From positions 1 to 33,752 of IMG/VR virus record IMGVR_UViG_3300045541_000004: a DNA stretch of 33,752 nucleotides, one strand, 5' to 3'. Both the position numbers and the translations under genes were made by a program. Within the stretch, counting starts at the first letter, position 1, and each line of letters begins with the position of its first letter. Below, piece after piece: positions 1 to 10,510 of this stretch. The notes under the pieces are model-generated. The model was given only the letters and a program-made list of their open reading frames with translations, was not told the DNA's origin and did not search any database. The stretch is from a virus.

Positions 1-1392
1 TGATACAGTAGCACCACAAGATGGGTCAGTAGGAGATCCATACCAGGCTGTAGCGTTCGCAAAGACATATCCATCTGGAGCACCAATAACTGCCAGATCT
101 CCCTCATTAAAAGAAACCTGCCACCATGTTGGGGCAACTGTGACTAAAGAAACAATATTTGATTGTCCTGAGTACAACGCAAGTGTATCGTTATCAGATC
201 TAATAGCAAACTGAAATGTACTTCCCTGCGGTGCTGTAGAGAATAGGGTGGAGGCTGGAATGGTTATTGACGTTGTAGTGCTTGCAATACCCCAGCCATT
301 CTGAGTAAAGTTTGTTGTTGACCACATGACGGCATACCGCTCTGGCATTACTCCAGATAGGTTTGGCACTGGTGCTGTCCAGGAAAGTTCTACGCCAGAC
401 TCGGTGACATTTAGAGTTAGGTTAGTGGGTGCTGTAAGTCTTGGTGTTAAATCTTCAACTAAACTAGTAAGCCTAACGACCTCATCAATGGCTGCGTCTA
501 GTCTTGCCGTGGCTGCGGCTTGTGCCAATACAGCAGAGTCAAGTGCCGACTGTCCAGACTGTAGATCTTGCTGTGCTGAATTTTTTGCCTGAGTCTCTAC
601 CTCTCCATAGGTGTAGGTATCTGGAGTAGATTGTGTCATTGTAGCAATAACACGAACATTGTCCATTACTGGACCAAAAGCACCTGCCCAGTAACCTGAG
701 TCTTGCATTCTAAAACCAACGTCCCACCTGACGGCATCGTCAGATAGGGTGTATGTTGCACCTCTAGTAATCCAGTCGTGCCATTGTGACCATTCCAGGT
801 TGTAATAGTTTAGTCTGGTGCCTGCCGCATTATAAGTACGGAACTCAATGCGGTAATAGTCTGGGTTATTTATACGATTACCTTCGTTGGTATCGTAGTT
901 CCAAACGTCTACAGCAAAGGTTACTTGCCTTGTTGGACTTGGAAACGTTCCTTGCTGACTAATGTATATACCAGCAGTGTATGAACCCTTAAGCGTACCA
1001 TTATAGATTAATGGTGATGCACCAGTACCGTAAACGGTATTGCTTGCTATAACATTAGACCAGTTAGCAGTGCTATCAAATGTGCCATTTTGTACAACGT
1101 TTTGAGTAGTAGTTGTCGTGGTTCCAGAAATTGTTACCTTAGTAGCTTCCCACGCAGCCAGAGCAGCACTATAGCTTGCCTGGGCCTCGTCTCTAATATC
1201 GGTTGCAGCAGAAACGCTACTATTTGCTAACTGTAGAGTAGCAGATGCACTAGATAGCTCTTGCTGTGCCAAAACTAAAGCTGCCTGGGCCTCTTCTAAA
1301 GTCATTTGATTAGCACTAGATGGTGCAACCCAGAACAATGGCAGAAATGCCAAAATAAGAGCAGCACTGGCTCTTCCTACTTTAAGGTTAAT
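1..1392 (-). CDS. Secreted coiled-coil / beta-sandwich / FN3 protein, 3' end off the window
   Basis: The frame is open for 464 codons to the window edge, so the C-terminus is missing. The start I choose is an ATT at 1392-1390. A Shine-Dalgarno AGGAG (1404-1400) lies 7 bases upstream, and no in-frame ATG, GTG or TTG lies between it and the upstream in-frame stop. Residues 1-27 form a Sec signal peptide: basic n-region (KVGR), hydrophobic core (ALILAFLPLFWV), and a c-region ending APSSA. Then come an Ala/Gln-rich coiled coil (about 30-85), a Thr run, a jelly-roll-like beta domain beginning VVQNGTFDSTANWS (about 98-245) that resembles carbohydrate-binding modules, a second coiled coil (about 260-320), and a fibronectin type III-like domain (about 322-415, with ELSWTAP and a YAVMWS strand). 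It sits alone after the nrdF terminator. A host-surface or adhesion role is inferred. It could instead be a virion fibre, but an N-terminal signal peptide argues against that. Confidence 0.75.
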   Translation of the reverse strand, partial: MNLKVGRASAALILAFLPLFWVAPSSANQMTLEEAQAALVLAQQELSSASATLQLANSSVSAATDIRDEAQASYSAALAAWEATKVTISGTTTTTTQNVVQNGTFDSTANWSNVIASNTVYGTGASPLIYNGTLKGSYTAGIYISQQGTFPSPTRQVTFAVDVWNYDTNEGNRINNPDYYRIEFRTYNAAGTRLNYYNLEWSQWHDWITRGATYTLSDDAVRWDVGFRMQDSGYWAGAFGPVMDNVRVIATMTQSTPDTYTYGEVETQAKNSAQQDLQSGQSALDSAVLAQAAATARLDAAIDEVVRLTSLVEDLTPRLTAPTNLTLNVTESGVELSWTAPVPNLSGVMPERYAVMWSTTNFTQNGWGIASTTTSITIPASTLFSTAPQGSTFQFAIRSDNDTLALYSGQSNIVSLVTVAPTWWQVSFNEGDLAVIGAPDGYVFANATAWYGSPTDPSCGATVS

Positions 1393-1399
1393 ACTATCA

Positions 1400-1404
1400 C
1401 TCCT
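1400..1404 (-). promoter_or_regulatory. Shine-Dalgarno AGGAG for an ATT start
   Basis: AGGAG reads on the minus strand 7 bases before the ATT at 1392. A GTG overlapping this site opens a frame that stops after seven codons, and an ATG further upstream stops after two. This ribosome-binding site therefore points to the ATT as the initiation codon of the secreted protein. Confidence 0.65.
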
Positions 1405-1433
1405 GTGGGGTCTATGGAATGTACTCTTATATC

Positions 1434-1439
1434 ATTATA
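1434..1439 (-). promoter_or_regulatory. -10 box TATAAT upstream of the secreted FN3 protein gene
   Basis: A perfect TATAAT lies between the nrdF terminator and the ATT-start gene, about 42 bases upstream of the start. That would give a leader of roughly 35 bases. No convincing -35 is visible, because that position overlaps the terminator hairpin. The placement suggests the gene has its own transcript. Confidence 0.5.
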
Positions 1440-1454
1440 CTAGACTATATAAAG

Positions 1455-1486
1455 AAAAGGGGCACAGCCTTAGCCATGCCCCTTTT
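1455..1486 (-). terminator. Rho-independent terminator after nrdF
   Basis: Two perfect 10-base arms (1455-1464 and 1477-1486, AAAAGGGGCA pairing with TGCCCCTTTT) surround a 12-base loop. The downstream arm ends in TTTT followed by CTTT on the minus strand. It begins 11 bases after the nrdF stop and ends the nrdI-E-F unit. Confidence 0.85.
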
Positions 1487-1496
1487 ATTGCAGCCT

Positions 1497-4547
<3,051 letters not shown>

Positions 4548-4555
<8 letters not shown>

Positions 4556-4949
4556 ACAGTATTTCCAACCTCTCTTTTATCTTAATTACATCCTCATTGG
4601 TGCCGAATATCTCTACCCTGCCCACAATGGGAACTCCTGTTTTTTGAGACACAATGTCTGCTGCTTTGCAGAAATGCTCTCCAAAATTTGTATTGCCAAA
4701 CCCAACAACACCCCTTAACAAATCCCTATTGCTGGGAATGTTTAAAAACTTCTTAACCTGCCTTGGAATTGCAGGACTCTCTGCTCCACCACCATAAGTT
4801 GGTACGAACAAAACATACTCTTGCTCTGCATAAACTGGATGTGCTGGATCCCACTGAATGGGGATGCGAACAGAACTTAGACCAAGCTTATCTACAAATC
4901 TAGCAGTATTTCCTGAGTAGTTTGAGAAATAGATGATTTGTATGGACAT
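4548..4949 (-). CDS. nrdI: Class Ib RNR flavodoxin NrdI
   Basis: This is a flavodoxin-like protein that provides oxidant for assembling the NrdF manganese-tyrosyl radical cofactor. The 133-residue length is typical. The N-terminal beta strand and FMN phosphate loop read [15 protein letters not shown] (about 5-19). A later segment, [17 protein letters not shown] (about 82-98), matches the second flavin-contact region of the family. The start at 4949 has AAAAGGAG about 9 bases upstream. It is the first gene of nrdI-E-F and follows a hairpin terminator at 4987-5016. Only a weak TATTAT -10-like element lies between, so the promoter is not clear. Confidence 0.94.
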
Positions 4950-4986
4950 CTATTGTAACTCCTTTTTATAATATCTGGGGACAGCA

Positions 4987-5016
4987 AAGGGGAAGAGATT
5001 TTTGCCTCTTCCCCTT
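4987..5016 (-). terminator. Hairpin terminator between the Ig-like protein gene and nrdI
   Basis: An 11-base perfect stem (4987-4997 with 5006-5016, minus-strand arm AAGGGGAAGAG) surrounds an 8-base loop. The downstream side continues TTTGCTGT, so the U-tract is poor and termination may be partial. It starts 14 bases after the stop of the Ig-like protein gene. The GGGG/CCCC stem resembles the other two terminators in the window. Confidence 0.7.
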
Positions 5017-5030
5017 CACGTATACTGTGA

Positions 5031-5927
5031 TTACTTCAGGAAGGCAAGTCGCTCAGACTTTGGCTTTCCTACGTTGTACTTCTTTACAAGCACGTTGTAC
5101 TGCCACTTTAGCTTACGAACGACCTTCTCCAGGTCTGCCTTAGCAGTGTTTGCTGTGGCTAGATCTGCGGTCAGGGTTGCTACAGCAGCTAGTGCTGCAC
5201 CAAGCTCGGCCTCAACGTTGCGTGGCTGATTAACTGCAATAGTGGCTACAGCAGAAGAGCTAGCAGCAAACGCAGTTACAGTTACATTGCCAGTTACTGG
5301 CAAGGTTACTACATAGCTTACAGTACCAGAAGTGGTAGTCGTAGCAGTTGCAGTAGTGATAACACCATTGGTGTTAATTACTAGATTAACAGTACCGCCA
5401 GACTTTGCATTGTCATACTTGTCAAATGCGGATACAACTACGGACTGAGTAGAGCCAGCCAGACCAGTTGTTGGTGCAGCAAGTGCTACCTTAGCAAGGT
5501 CACCTGCAGTTCCCTTAACGTAGTAGGTAGTCTGAGTGTTACCAACAGTAACAACTACAGAGCCTACAGCTGTGGTCTTAGTAAATACAAATAGCTCTAC
5601 GCTTCCGCTAGTGCTTGCATTTACGGTCAGGGTTGCTGAACCAGAGGCTGCAGTTGCACCAGTCAGGGTTGATAGTAGTAGTGCATTGGTGGCAGTTGCC
5701 GAAACGGTAGTGCCAGAAGCAACTCCCGAAACAGAAATGCTCAATGCATTTGAAGACGATACGTTCTCTGCTGGAACTGGCAATGCAATTGCAGTAGCAG
5801 AAGTCGTACCACCTGTTGCCGATACGGCGGCAACGGTTAGTGTTTGGGTGTTTGCAGATGCTGCAACACCAGTTAGGCCTAGGGTCAATGCTGCGACCAG
5901 GCCAATTGCTAGCTTATTAAGCTTCAT
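5031..5927 (-). CDS. Secreted Ig-like beta-sandwich protein with C-terminal coiled coil
   Basis: The 298-residue protein has a textbook Sec signal peptide: KLNK n-region, core LAIGLVAALTLGLTGVA, cleavage likely after ASA (about residue 25). Residues about 27-235 are Thr/Ala/Val/Ser-rich and low in charge, with alternating beta-strand patterns. One unit reads like an Ig/invasin-type domain (SVVVSAFDKYDNAKSGGTV, about 166-184). A coiled coil follows (about 240-280, with repeated AAVATLTADLATA heptads). The basic tail contains KLKWQYNVLVKKYN. There is no LPXTG motif and no C-terminal membrane span. Surface or S-layer proteins of some actinobacteria have this kind of layout, as I recall it. A host-derived moron that coats or alters the cell surface is inferred. 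It is the last gene of the terminase-containing unit, 22 bases after terL, with AAGGAG before its ATG. Confidence 0.85.
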   Translation of the reverse strand: MKLNKLAIGLVAALTLGLTGVAASANTQTLTVAAVSATGGTTSATAIALPVPAENVSSSNALSISVSGVASGTTVSATATNALLLSTLTGATAASGSATLTVNASTSGSVELFVFTKTTAVGSVVVTVGNTQTTYYVKGTAGDLAKVALAAPTTGLAGSTQSVVVSAFDKYDNAKSGGTVNLVINTNGVITTATATTTTSGTVSYVVTLPVTGNVTVTAFAASSSAVATIAVNQPRNVEAELGAALAAVATLTADLATANTAKADLEKVVRKLKWQYNVLVKKYNVGKPKSERLAFLK

Positions 5928-5949
5928 TGGTTTTCTCCTTAGTTTGAAT

Positions 5950-7725
5950 CTAGATTAGATCGAATCTAGCCAAGTATTCTTTGACATCTTTTGGCATAGG
6001 CTTATATTGTATCACACCGCTAGAATCTGTGTCAAGCTGCTGTTTTGGACGATCCTTAAATGTATGAATCTCAATCTCAGCATTCTGATCTTTTGGTGTG
6101 TGAGAGATGGCTCCAAAGATTGCTCCACAAACAGCGTCTGCCAAGTCCTTAGAAGATTTGCGTGGGTGGTCAACCCTGTTCTGCTTAACAATCTTAAGCT
6201 CTGTTAGCTCTTCAAATAGCAGATCAATGGCAGGCATTACCAAGCGGTCTTCGTAGATTAGCATAGCCATGTCTTCGTAGTGCTTCTTTGCGACAGAAAC
6301 GGTTTCAGTTCTCATTCCGACCTGCTTTAGCTCGTTCTGGATATCAAACGACTGCCAGCGGTCAAACGATACCATACCGATGTTAAACCCTAATCTGCGT
6401 AGGTTCTGGATCCACTGCTTAACTTCTGAAAGGTTAACTGGTCCCTCTACCCTTGGCTCCCACCAAGCTACGGCATCAACTACAACGATAGGGGCCACCT
6501 GATTATAGTCTTTTAGAATCTGAAGGCTAACCCACTTGTCAACGTGAGCAATTGCAACAGCACACTTGTCGTGCTTCTGTGCAAGGTCAGCATGCACAAA
6601 ATAAACCTTGTCTGGGTCTGGCTTGAATGACTCCTCAAATCTTCTAGTAGTGTCCAAAGGATTTCTTAAGCTCATTGCCGACCTTACTTTATCTTGCTGC
6701 TTAAAGAATCTGTCAGACGAGAATGTTGGAACACAGGCAAAACGCTGCATAGCATCACCCAGATCAGTAAAGAATGCCAGCTTAAAATCATCAATGTTTC
6801 TTGTTGGGTTAACTACCCAGGTAGGACGCTTTAGAGCAAACATTCCTGGGTACTTATAACTAACAACGGTATCTTCGTCCCACTCAATATCTAGGTAGTT
6901 GCCATCCTGGTCCTCTGGCAAATCGGGATTCATAACGAATCTATGATGCTTGGTAACGACTTCCTTGTCTGCAATAACTGCGTCATACCTGGAAGAGATG
7001 AAGTCACCTGGATAACGTGGGAACGATAGAAGTGCTACCTTGCCCAGGTCTGGGAAACGGGAGTCTACTGAGGCTCGGAAGGCCTTGTAGATGTTGTCAG
7101 CAGTCTTTCCCTGATCATTACCAGTTCCAATCTCAGTAGCAAATCCAGAGATTTCATCAAGCACCGCAAGGATAAGGTTAAGTCCTTCGTGTGACTCTCG
7201 TTCCGAGTGTCCCGAATAAACAGTGATAGACTTATCAAACTCAATAGATTCTGCCTTGGGGTTGAACTTTCCAGCAAACCAAGGCGACCTCTCAATCTTA
7301 GTCTTAAAGCCTTTAAAGAATACGTTCTTCGCCTGCTGAGCGTTGATCGCAACGTTAATGATATCAATGGCATCACCAGCAGGCTTACCAAAGTATCGTG
7401 CAGGATCCTTAAGGCAGAGTAGTTTGTAGACAATATACGCACAGGCGACAGTTGAAGTAAAGTCTTTCCCAGAACCCTTCCCAAGTTGAAGAATAACTTC
7501 GTTTTTGGTGTACTTCTTGTAGTATCGTCTTCCATCTGTTTCTCCCATCAACTCAATAAGATCTTCAAGCTTGTAGATTTGGCTCATAGCCTCTACGATG
7601 TCATACTGTACCTGAGACAGCGGTGGCTGCCCTAGGAAGTCCTCACCCTCTACAAAGGTCTTTGCATCTACTGGTCGCTCCTCAAAGTTGTCAGACTTGA
7701 GGGCTTCTAAAAAATCATCAAACAT
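5950..7725 (-). CDS. terL: Terminase large subunit (packaging ATPase and nuclease)
   Basis: This is the DNA-packaging motor. The ATPase domain has Walker A LGKGSGKD (G82-K87; a D follows the lysine where S/T is usual) and Walker B with catalytic acid LAVLDEISG (D190, E191). The RNase H-fold nuclease domain shows acidic residues in the expected order: D380 (FVHADLA), D455 (VSFDRWQ), and D527/D530 (SSKDLADAV). The 591-residue length is normal for a two-domain TerL. The start overlaps the small-subunit stop by 8 bases. No portal gene follows, which is unusual: next come a secreted protein and the nrd genes. The Walker A substitution should be checked against relatives. Terminase identity is secure from the combination of motifs. 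Confidence 0.94.
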   Translation of the reverse strand: MFDDFLEALKSDNFEERPVDAKTFVEGEDFLGQPPLSQVQYDIVEAMSQIYKLEDLIELMGETDGRRYYKKYTKNEVILQLGKGSGKDFTSTVACAYIVYKLLCLKDPARYFGKPAGDAIDIINVAINAQQAKNVFFKGFKTKIERSPWFAGKFNPKAESIEFDKSITVYSGHSERESHEGLNLILAVLDEISGFATEIGTGNDQGKTADNIYKAFRASVDSRFPDLGKVALLSFPRYPGDFISSRYDAVIADKEVVTKHHRFVMNPDLPEDQDGNYLDIEWDEDTVVSYKYPGMFALKRPTWVVNPTRNIDDFKLAFFTDLGDAMQRFACVPTFSSDRFFKQQDKVRSAMSLRNPLDTTRRFEESFKPDPDKVYFVHADLAQKHDKCAVAIAHVDKWVSLQILKDYNQVAPIVVVDAVAWWEPRVEGPVNLSEVKQWIQNLRRLGFNIGMVSFDRWQSFDIQNELKQVGMRTETVSVAKKHYEDMAMLIYEDRLVMPAIDLLFEELTELKIVKQNRVDHPRKSSKDLADAVCGAIFGAISHTPKDQNAEIEIHTFKDRPKQQLDTDSSGVIQYKPMPKDVKEYLARFDLI

Positions 7726-8257
7726 TGTTGTGCACCACAGTTATAACTTCTTGGTCTCTTGCTACGTCAGACAGTCTTCTCATAATCTTGTCTCGTATCT
7801 CTGGATGCTCTGCTGCAATCTCCTGCAGAATACCCTTTAGGATGTCCTGCCTACGCTCAATCTCAACCATCTCTTCTGCAAGCTCCTTGTTCTCAAGTAG
7901 GCCTGCCTTCTGTAGCATATCAATACGCTTGGACTCAAGGTCCATCACTAGCTTAATACCAGCAGTCTTGGCAGTAAGATTGGCAGTTGTAGTAGCATCA
8001 TCAATAACCTCATACGCCTTGCTAATTAGCTTGGTGTAGTGGGTGTCAGCACCAACCAGTGCTTCTTTGGCACGAGCACGAATAGCAGCATTATCTGCAG
8101 CCATGGCTCTCCATTCATTGATGTAGGCGACAACCTTTTGACGTGGCATTGCTAACTCTTTTGAAATCTGGGTAGGCTCATTTCCTGCCAGGTACTTCTC
8201 AACAACCTTGTTTACTTCATCAAGGTGTTCTACTGTTAGGTCTTCAAACGACGACAC
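7718..8257 (-). CDS. Probable terminase small subunit
   Basis: The 179-residue protein is mostly helical. An N-terminal helix-turn-helix-like segment (about 25-50: GNEPTQISKELAMPRQKVVA, then YINEW) resembles the DNA-recognition part of TerS proteins. A long charged helical region (about 90-165) could oligomerise. It starts with GTG, with GGAGG 7 bases upstream, and lies inside the end of the preceding gene (14-base overlap). It overlaps terL by 8 bases. Position directly before terL and the HTH-plus-helix layout are the basis for the call. There is no catalytic motif to confirm it. Confidence 0.75.
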   Translation of the reverse strand: MSSFEDLTVEHLDEVNKVVEKYLAGNEPTQISKELAMPRQKVVAYINEWRAMAADNAAIRARAKEALVGADTHYTKLISKAYEVIDDATTTANLTAKTAGIKLVMDLESKRIDMLQKAGLLENKELAEEMVEIERRQDILKGILQEIAAEHPEIRDKIMRRLSDVARDQEVITVVHNNV

Positions 8258-8537
8258 GCTTTGCCCTCCTACCCTTGTTAGGAATTCTCTTAATCCTGTC
8301 CGTCTTGAAAGATCTGAATACAGACGTCATTCCAGACATTACTTCAAAACAGTCTACCCACTGGGCACCTGTGTCAGTATTGGTTACAAAAGAGTGAAAT
8401 TTAAACTTGCCACCGTGCTCTCCACGAACCTTAAACAAGTCGCCTTCCTTAATCTCAAAGCCGTCAAGCATTACTGACGACTCTCGTGAAAATTTCTTTG
8501 CAACATCTGGTACTACATACTTTTGCTTACGAGCCAT
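8244..8537 (-). CDS. Conserved small phage protein, SH3/KOW-like, function unknown
   Basis: This is a 97-residue basic protein. I choose the ATG at 8537 (MARKQK) over an in-frame one 45 bases upstream, because GGAG sits 7 bases before it and the upstream codons overlap another small gene. The middle has short beta-strands rich in G and aromatic residues (GDLFKVRGEHGGKFKFHSFV, then GAQWVDCFEV), and a basic tail RIKRIPNKGRRAKR follows. The look is of a small beta-barrel nucleic-acid-associated protein. I recall similar small proteins in other actinobacteriophages without a known role. It is coupled to the terminase genes by overlap. Confidence 0.8.
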   Translation of the reverse strand: MARKQKYVVPDVAKKFSRESSVMLDGFEIKEGDLFKVRGEHGGKFKFHSFVTNTDTGAQWVDCFEVMSGMTSVFRSFKTDRIKRIPNKGRRAKRVVV

Positions 8538-8703
8538 TATTGTTCTCCGTGTTTCTTCCAGAAATAATTTTACTACAATCAACGCAGATTGTATAGGTGA
8601 TTCCAGTGTATGGACATGACGAGTCCCTAGTGCTATTGTGTCTACAGGTAATTGATCTTATTAGCCCAATGCCCTTTTTATAAAAGTGCTTTAAATATTT
8701 CAT
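8527..8703 (-). CDS. Small cysteine-containing protein (58 residues), possible zinc ribbon
   Basis: The 58-residue frame runs from an ATG at 8703 that overlaps the upstream TGA (ATGA junction) to a TAA at 8527. It overlaps the next gene by 11 bases. The N-terminus is basic (MKYLKHFYKKG). Cysteines and histidine at C20, H22, C30, C40 and C43 (CRH, TICVDCSK) suggest one zinc site of the small zinc-ribbon kind common in phages. No function can be assigned. Confidence 0.75.
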   Translation of the reverse strand: MKYLKHFYKKGIGLIRSITCRHNSTRDSSCPYTGITYTICVDCSKIISGRNTENNNGS

Positions 8704-8852
8704 CGCCTAGACTTTCTTAAACCAAACTTGGCAAGATAAGCATAGATAGTTTCTATGCTGACTCCGCACTCTTTCGCAATCTGCTCTGGAGTTCTTTTAT
8801 CAAAGATGTATCTTTTCTTAAGCCACACCTCGCTTGCATACAATTTTACCAT
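8700..8852 (-). CDS. 50-residue helix-turn-helix protein
   Basis: The frame runs from an ATG at 8852, overlapping the RuvC-like stop by 7 bases, to a TGA at 8700. Almost the whole protein is one homeodomain-like/resolvase-type HTH: YIFDKRTPEQIAKECGVS (about 15-32) then IETIYAYLAKFGL (33-45), ending RKSRR. The layout is first helix, IAKECGVS turn, then recognition helix. It is too small to hold a catalytic domain. A DNA-binding accessory or regulator is inferred. A second, TerS-like role is possible given the nearby terminase genes. Confidence 0.8.
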   Translation of the reverse strand: MVKLYASEVWLKKRYIFDKRTPEQIAKECGVSIETIYAYLAKFGLRKSRR

Positions 8853-9436
8853 GATACACCCGACTTGTCAATCTTGTGCCAGTTATGAGTTGCGTAATGA
8901 CCAATTCCAATTGCGTCTGCTACGTCGTCATCGCTAACTTCTTTGTCATAATAAGTATTAACAAACTTAATGGTCCTTTGCTTGCGAATCTCTCTTGACT
9001 TATTCTGATACCAGTTTTTTGATTTACCTGGAAAATCAGTCATGAGGTCCTGCTTCTCTTTAGCTGTAAGTTTATTGTTGTTGATAAAGCTTTGCCAAGT
9101 GATTGGATTAATTGATCCAGCAGTTGTGATGCCAGCTAATGCAGCTGCCCCCAGCAATCCTCCTTGGACTAAAGCTAGGTCAGAGGCCGTCTTGGGGCTG
9201 TTTATAAAAACTGTGTGCTCAATAACTATAGCATCTACCTCAAAGTTTTTCATAAATGGCAAAGTTTTCCTTGCTGCATCACCGACTCTTTGGTAAACGG
9301 TTGACCCCTCAAACTTAATTTTTCCAAATGTTTTTAGCTCAATGCCAGAAAACAGCGAGAATGCAAGGCTGTTTGTGCTGGCATCAATAGCCAGAATGTT
9401 CTTTGGCTGATTTGTAAGAAACAAGCTGCTACTCAT
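8846..9436 (-). CDS. RuvC-type Holliday junction resolvase
   Basis: The 196-residue RNase H-fold nuclease is expected to resolve branched recombination or replication intermediates before packaging. The catalytic acids are in the right context: D18 (AIDAST, strand 1), E73 (IVIEHTV), and the acidic cluster D169-D171 with D174 (SDDDVADAIGIGHY). The GxLxxAAxxAG helix (93-102) and TWQSF segment match RuvC-like phage enzymes. It overlaps the zinc-finger gene upstream by 8 bases and the HTH gene downstream by 7. Resolvase specificity, as opposed to another RuvC-fold nuclease, is inferred from the family. Confidence 0.88.
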   Translation of the reverse strand: MSSSLFLTNQPKNILAIDASTNSLAFSLFSGIELKTFGKIKFEGSTVYQRVGDAARKTLPFMKNFEVDAIVIEHTVFINSPKTASDLALVQGGLLGAAALAGITTAGSINPITWQSFINNNKLTAKEKQDLMTDFPGKSKNWYQNKSREIRKQRTIKFVNTYYDKEVSDDDVADAIGIGHYATHNWHKIDKSGVSW

Positions 9437-9713
9437 CGGACAACTCCCGTAATTCTTTTAATGCCTTTTTTACCTCTTTAGGGTCCACTAAGCAATTTTG
9501 GCACAACACCTCATCGTTATATATTGATAGGCTGGTACCACAAGATCGGCACTTTCTGTTTTTGCCAGTTCTTTTACTACGCCTGGTAATTTGATAACGT
9601 TCTGAAATCTTCTCTCTAGTTGCTAGCTCACGGCAGTTCGGTGAGCAATAAACCTGATAAGAAACTGCTGGCAAGAATACAATGTCGCAGTGATTACATC
9701 GCTTGTTTTTCAT
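9429..9713 (-). CDS. Double zinc-finger protein
   Basis: The 94-residue protein has two Cys4 sites: C6-x2-C9 with C23-x3-C27 (CNHC, YCSPNC) and CRSC with CQNC (about 55-75). They are separated by a basic linker (KISERYQITRRSKRTGKNRK). The tail is an acidic helix. It begins inside the end of the Cas4-type gene (20-base overlap) and overlaps the RuvC-like gene. A nucleic-acid-binding partner of the recombination enzymes is likely, but no specific role is visible. Confidence 0.8.
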   Translation of the reverse strand: MKNKRCNHCDIVFLPAVSYQVYCSPNCRELATREKISERYQITRRSKRTGKNRKCRSCGTSLSIYNDEVLCQNCLVDPKEVKKALKELRELSDE

Positions 9714-10503
9714 CTAGTGTCTCCAAAGAGTTAAGTTTTATCTCTCCAGAGCCAGCTTTGTCGCAAGCGTCACGAATTGGACACGTCTTACAAATTTTTG
9801 AGTTGGACCTATAGTTCTTGGTTGGCAAGGTCTTATTCTCCCAAGCTGACCGAACCTGTCTCATCCACTCAAATGCGTTCTCTACCCACTTATACATGTA
9901 CTCATTTAATTCAATTGGAAAAATTAAGAGTTCATGGTTGTTCTTGTTTTCATAAATAAGAACCGACTTGCCCTTATTTAGGATCTTCATATAAATCAAG
10001 ATCTGGACTAGGTGCCCAGCCTTTGGCTTACCAGAAATTTTGCGATATTCAAATGCCTCGTGTGGCATTGTTTTAATTTCTCCAAGGAGTTCCTGGTCGT
10101 CCCAATTAAGCATTACGTCACCGAAACCAAAGATTGGTGGATCGCTGTATGTAATCTTAAACTCAGAGTCAACCAGGAACCCTGGAACATTACCCATGGC
10201 TTCCTGAATGCGTTCGTGGGACTTGGTCCCAGCAGTCATGTTGGCAGCACCATAGGCATCTGCGTTGTCAGAGAAGACTGCACCCTCAAATGCTAAATAC
10301 CAGTACCTTGGGCACTCTCCATGAGAGAAGGCAATTGTACTAGGTGCAAAGGTTTTCTTCTGTGTAAACTTGTCTACACGATTAACAGTATAACCAGAGT
10401 TAATCTTTTCAATCAGTGCGTCACGATCAATAAAGGATGGCTTGATAGCTGCATAGCCATTCTCTGCCTTCTCCATTACCTGCTTTAGAAAATTCTTTGC
10501 CAT
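9694..10503 (-). CDS. Cas4-type PD-(D/E)XK exonuclease with iron-sulfur cluster cysteines
   Basis: The 269-residue protein has the full Cas4/RecB-nuclease motif set: H96 (GTKSHERIQ), D129 (GFGDVML), E142-x-K144 (LLGEIKT), and Q167-x3-Y171 (LVQILIYM). Four cysteines placed for a 4Fe-4S cluster are also present: C64 (GECPRYW), then C238-x2-C241-x5-C247 (KICKTCPIRDAC). Such phage enzymes degrade DNA ends and support recombination. Here it lies among recA, exonuclease and resolvase genes. No CRISPR genes or array are present, so a role in spacer acquisition is not supported. The ribosome-binding site before 10503 is weak. Confidence 0.92.
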   Translation of the reverse strand: MAKNFLKQVMEKAENGYAAIKPSFIDRDALIEKINSGYTVNRVDKFTQKKTFAPSTIAFSHGECPRYWYLAFEGAVFSDNADAYGAANMTAGTKSHERIQEAMGNVPGFLVDSEFKITYSDPPIFGFGDVMLNWDDQELLGEIKTMPHEAFEYRKISGKPKAGHLVQILIYMKILNKGKSVLIYENKNNHELLIFPIELNEYMYKWVENAFEWMRQVRSAWENKTLPTKNYRSNSKICKTCPIRDACDKAGSGEIKLNSLETLDEKQAM

Positions 10504-10510
10504 AATATAC

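Noticed and set aside
4950-4986. A promoter for nrdI in the gap after the hairpin
   Set aside because: Only a weak TATTAT and no -35 can be seen, so I do not list it; readthrough of the imperfect terminator is equally likely.
5950-7725. Possible integrated prophage boundary near the terminase or nrd genes
   Set aside because: No integrase, attachment repeat, or host-type gene is present within the window, and transcription direction is uniform.
8537-8582. Longer N-terminus (start 8582) for the 97-residue basic protein
   Set aside because: The extra 15 residues overlap the 58-residue cysteine protein gene, and a good GGAG lies directly before the ATG at 8537.
8585-8850. A possible noncoding gap or tRNA between the RuvC-like gene and the terminase block
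   Set aside because: The stretch is fully accounted for by two overlapping small genes (50 and 58 residues) with ATGA-type junctions; I see no cloverleaf.
9694-10503. Cas4-type gene as evidence for a CRISPR-Cas locus
   Set aside because: No cas1, cas2 or effector gene and no repeat-spacer array is visible; free Cas4-type exonucleases are common in phage recombination modules.
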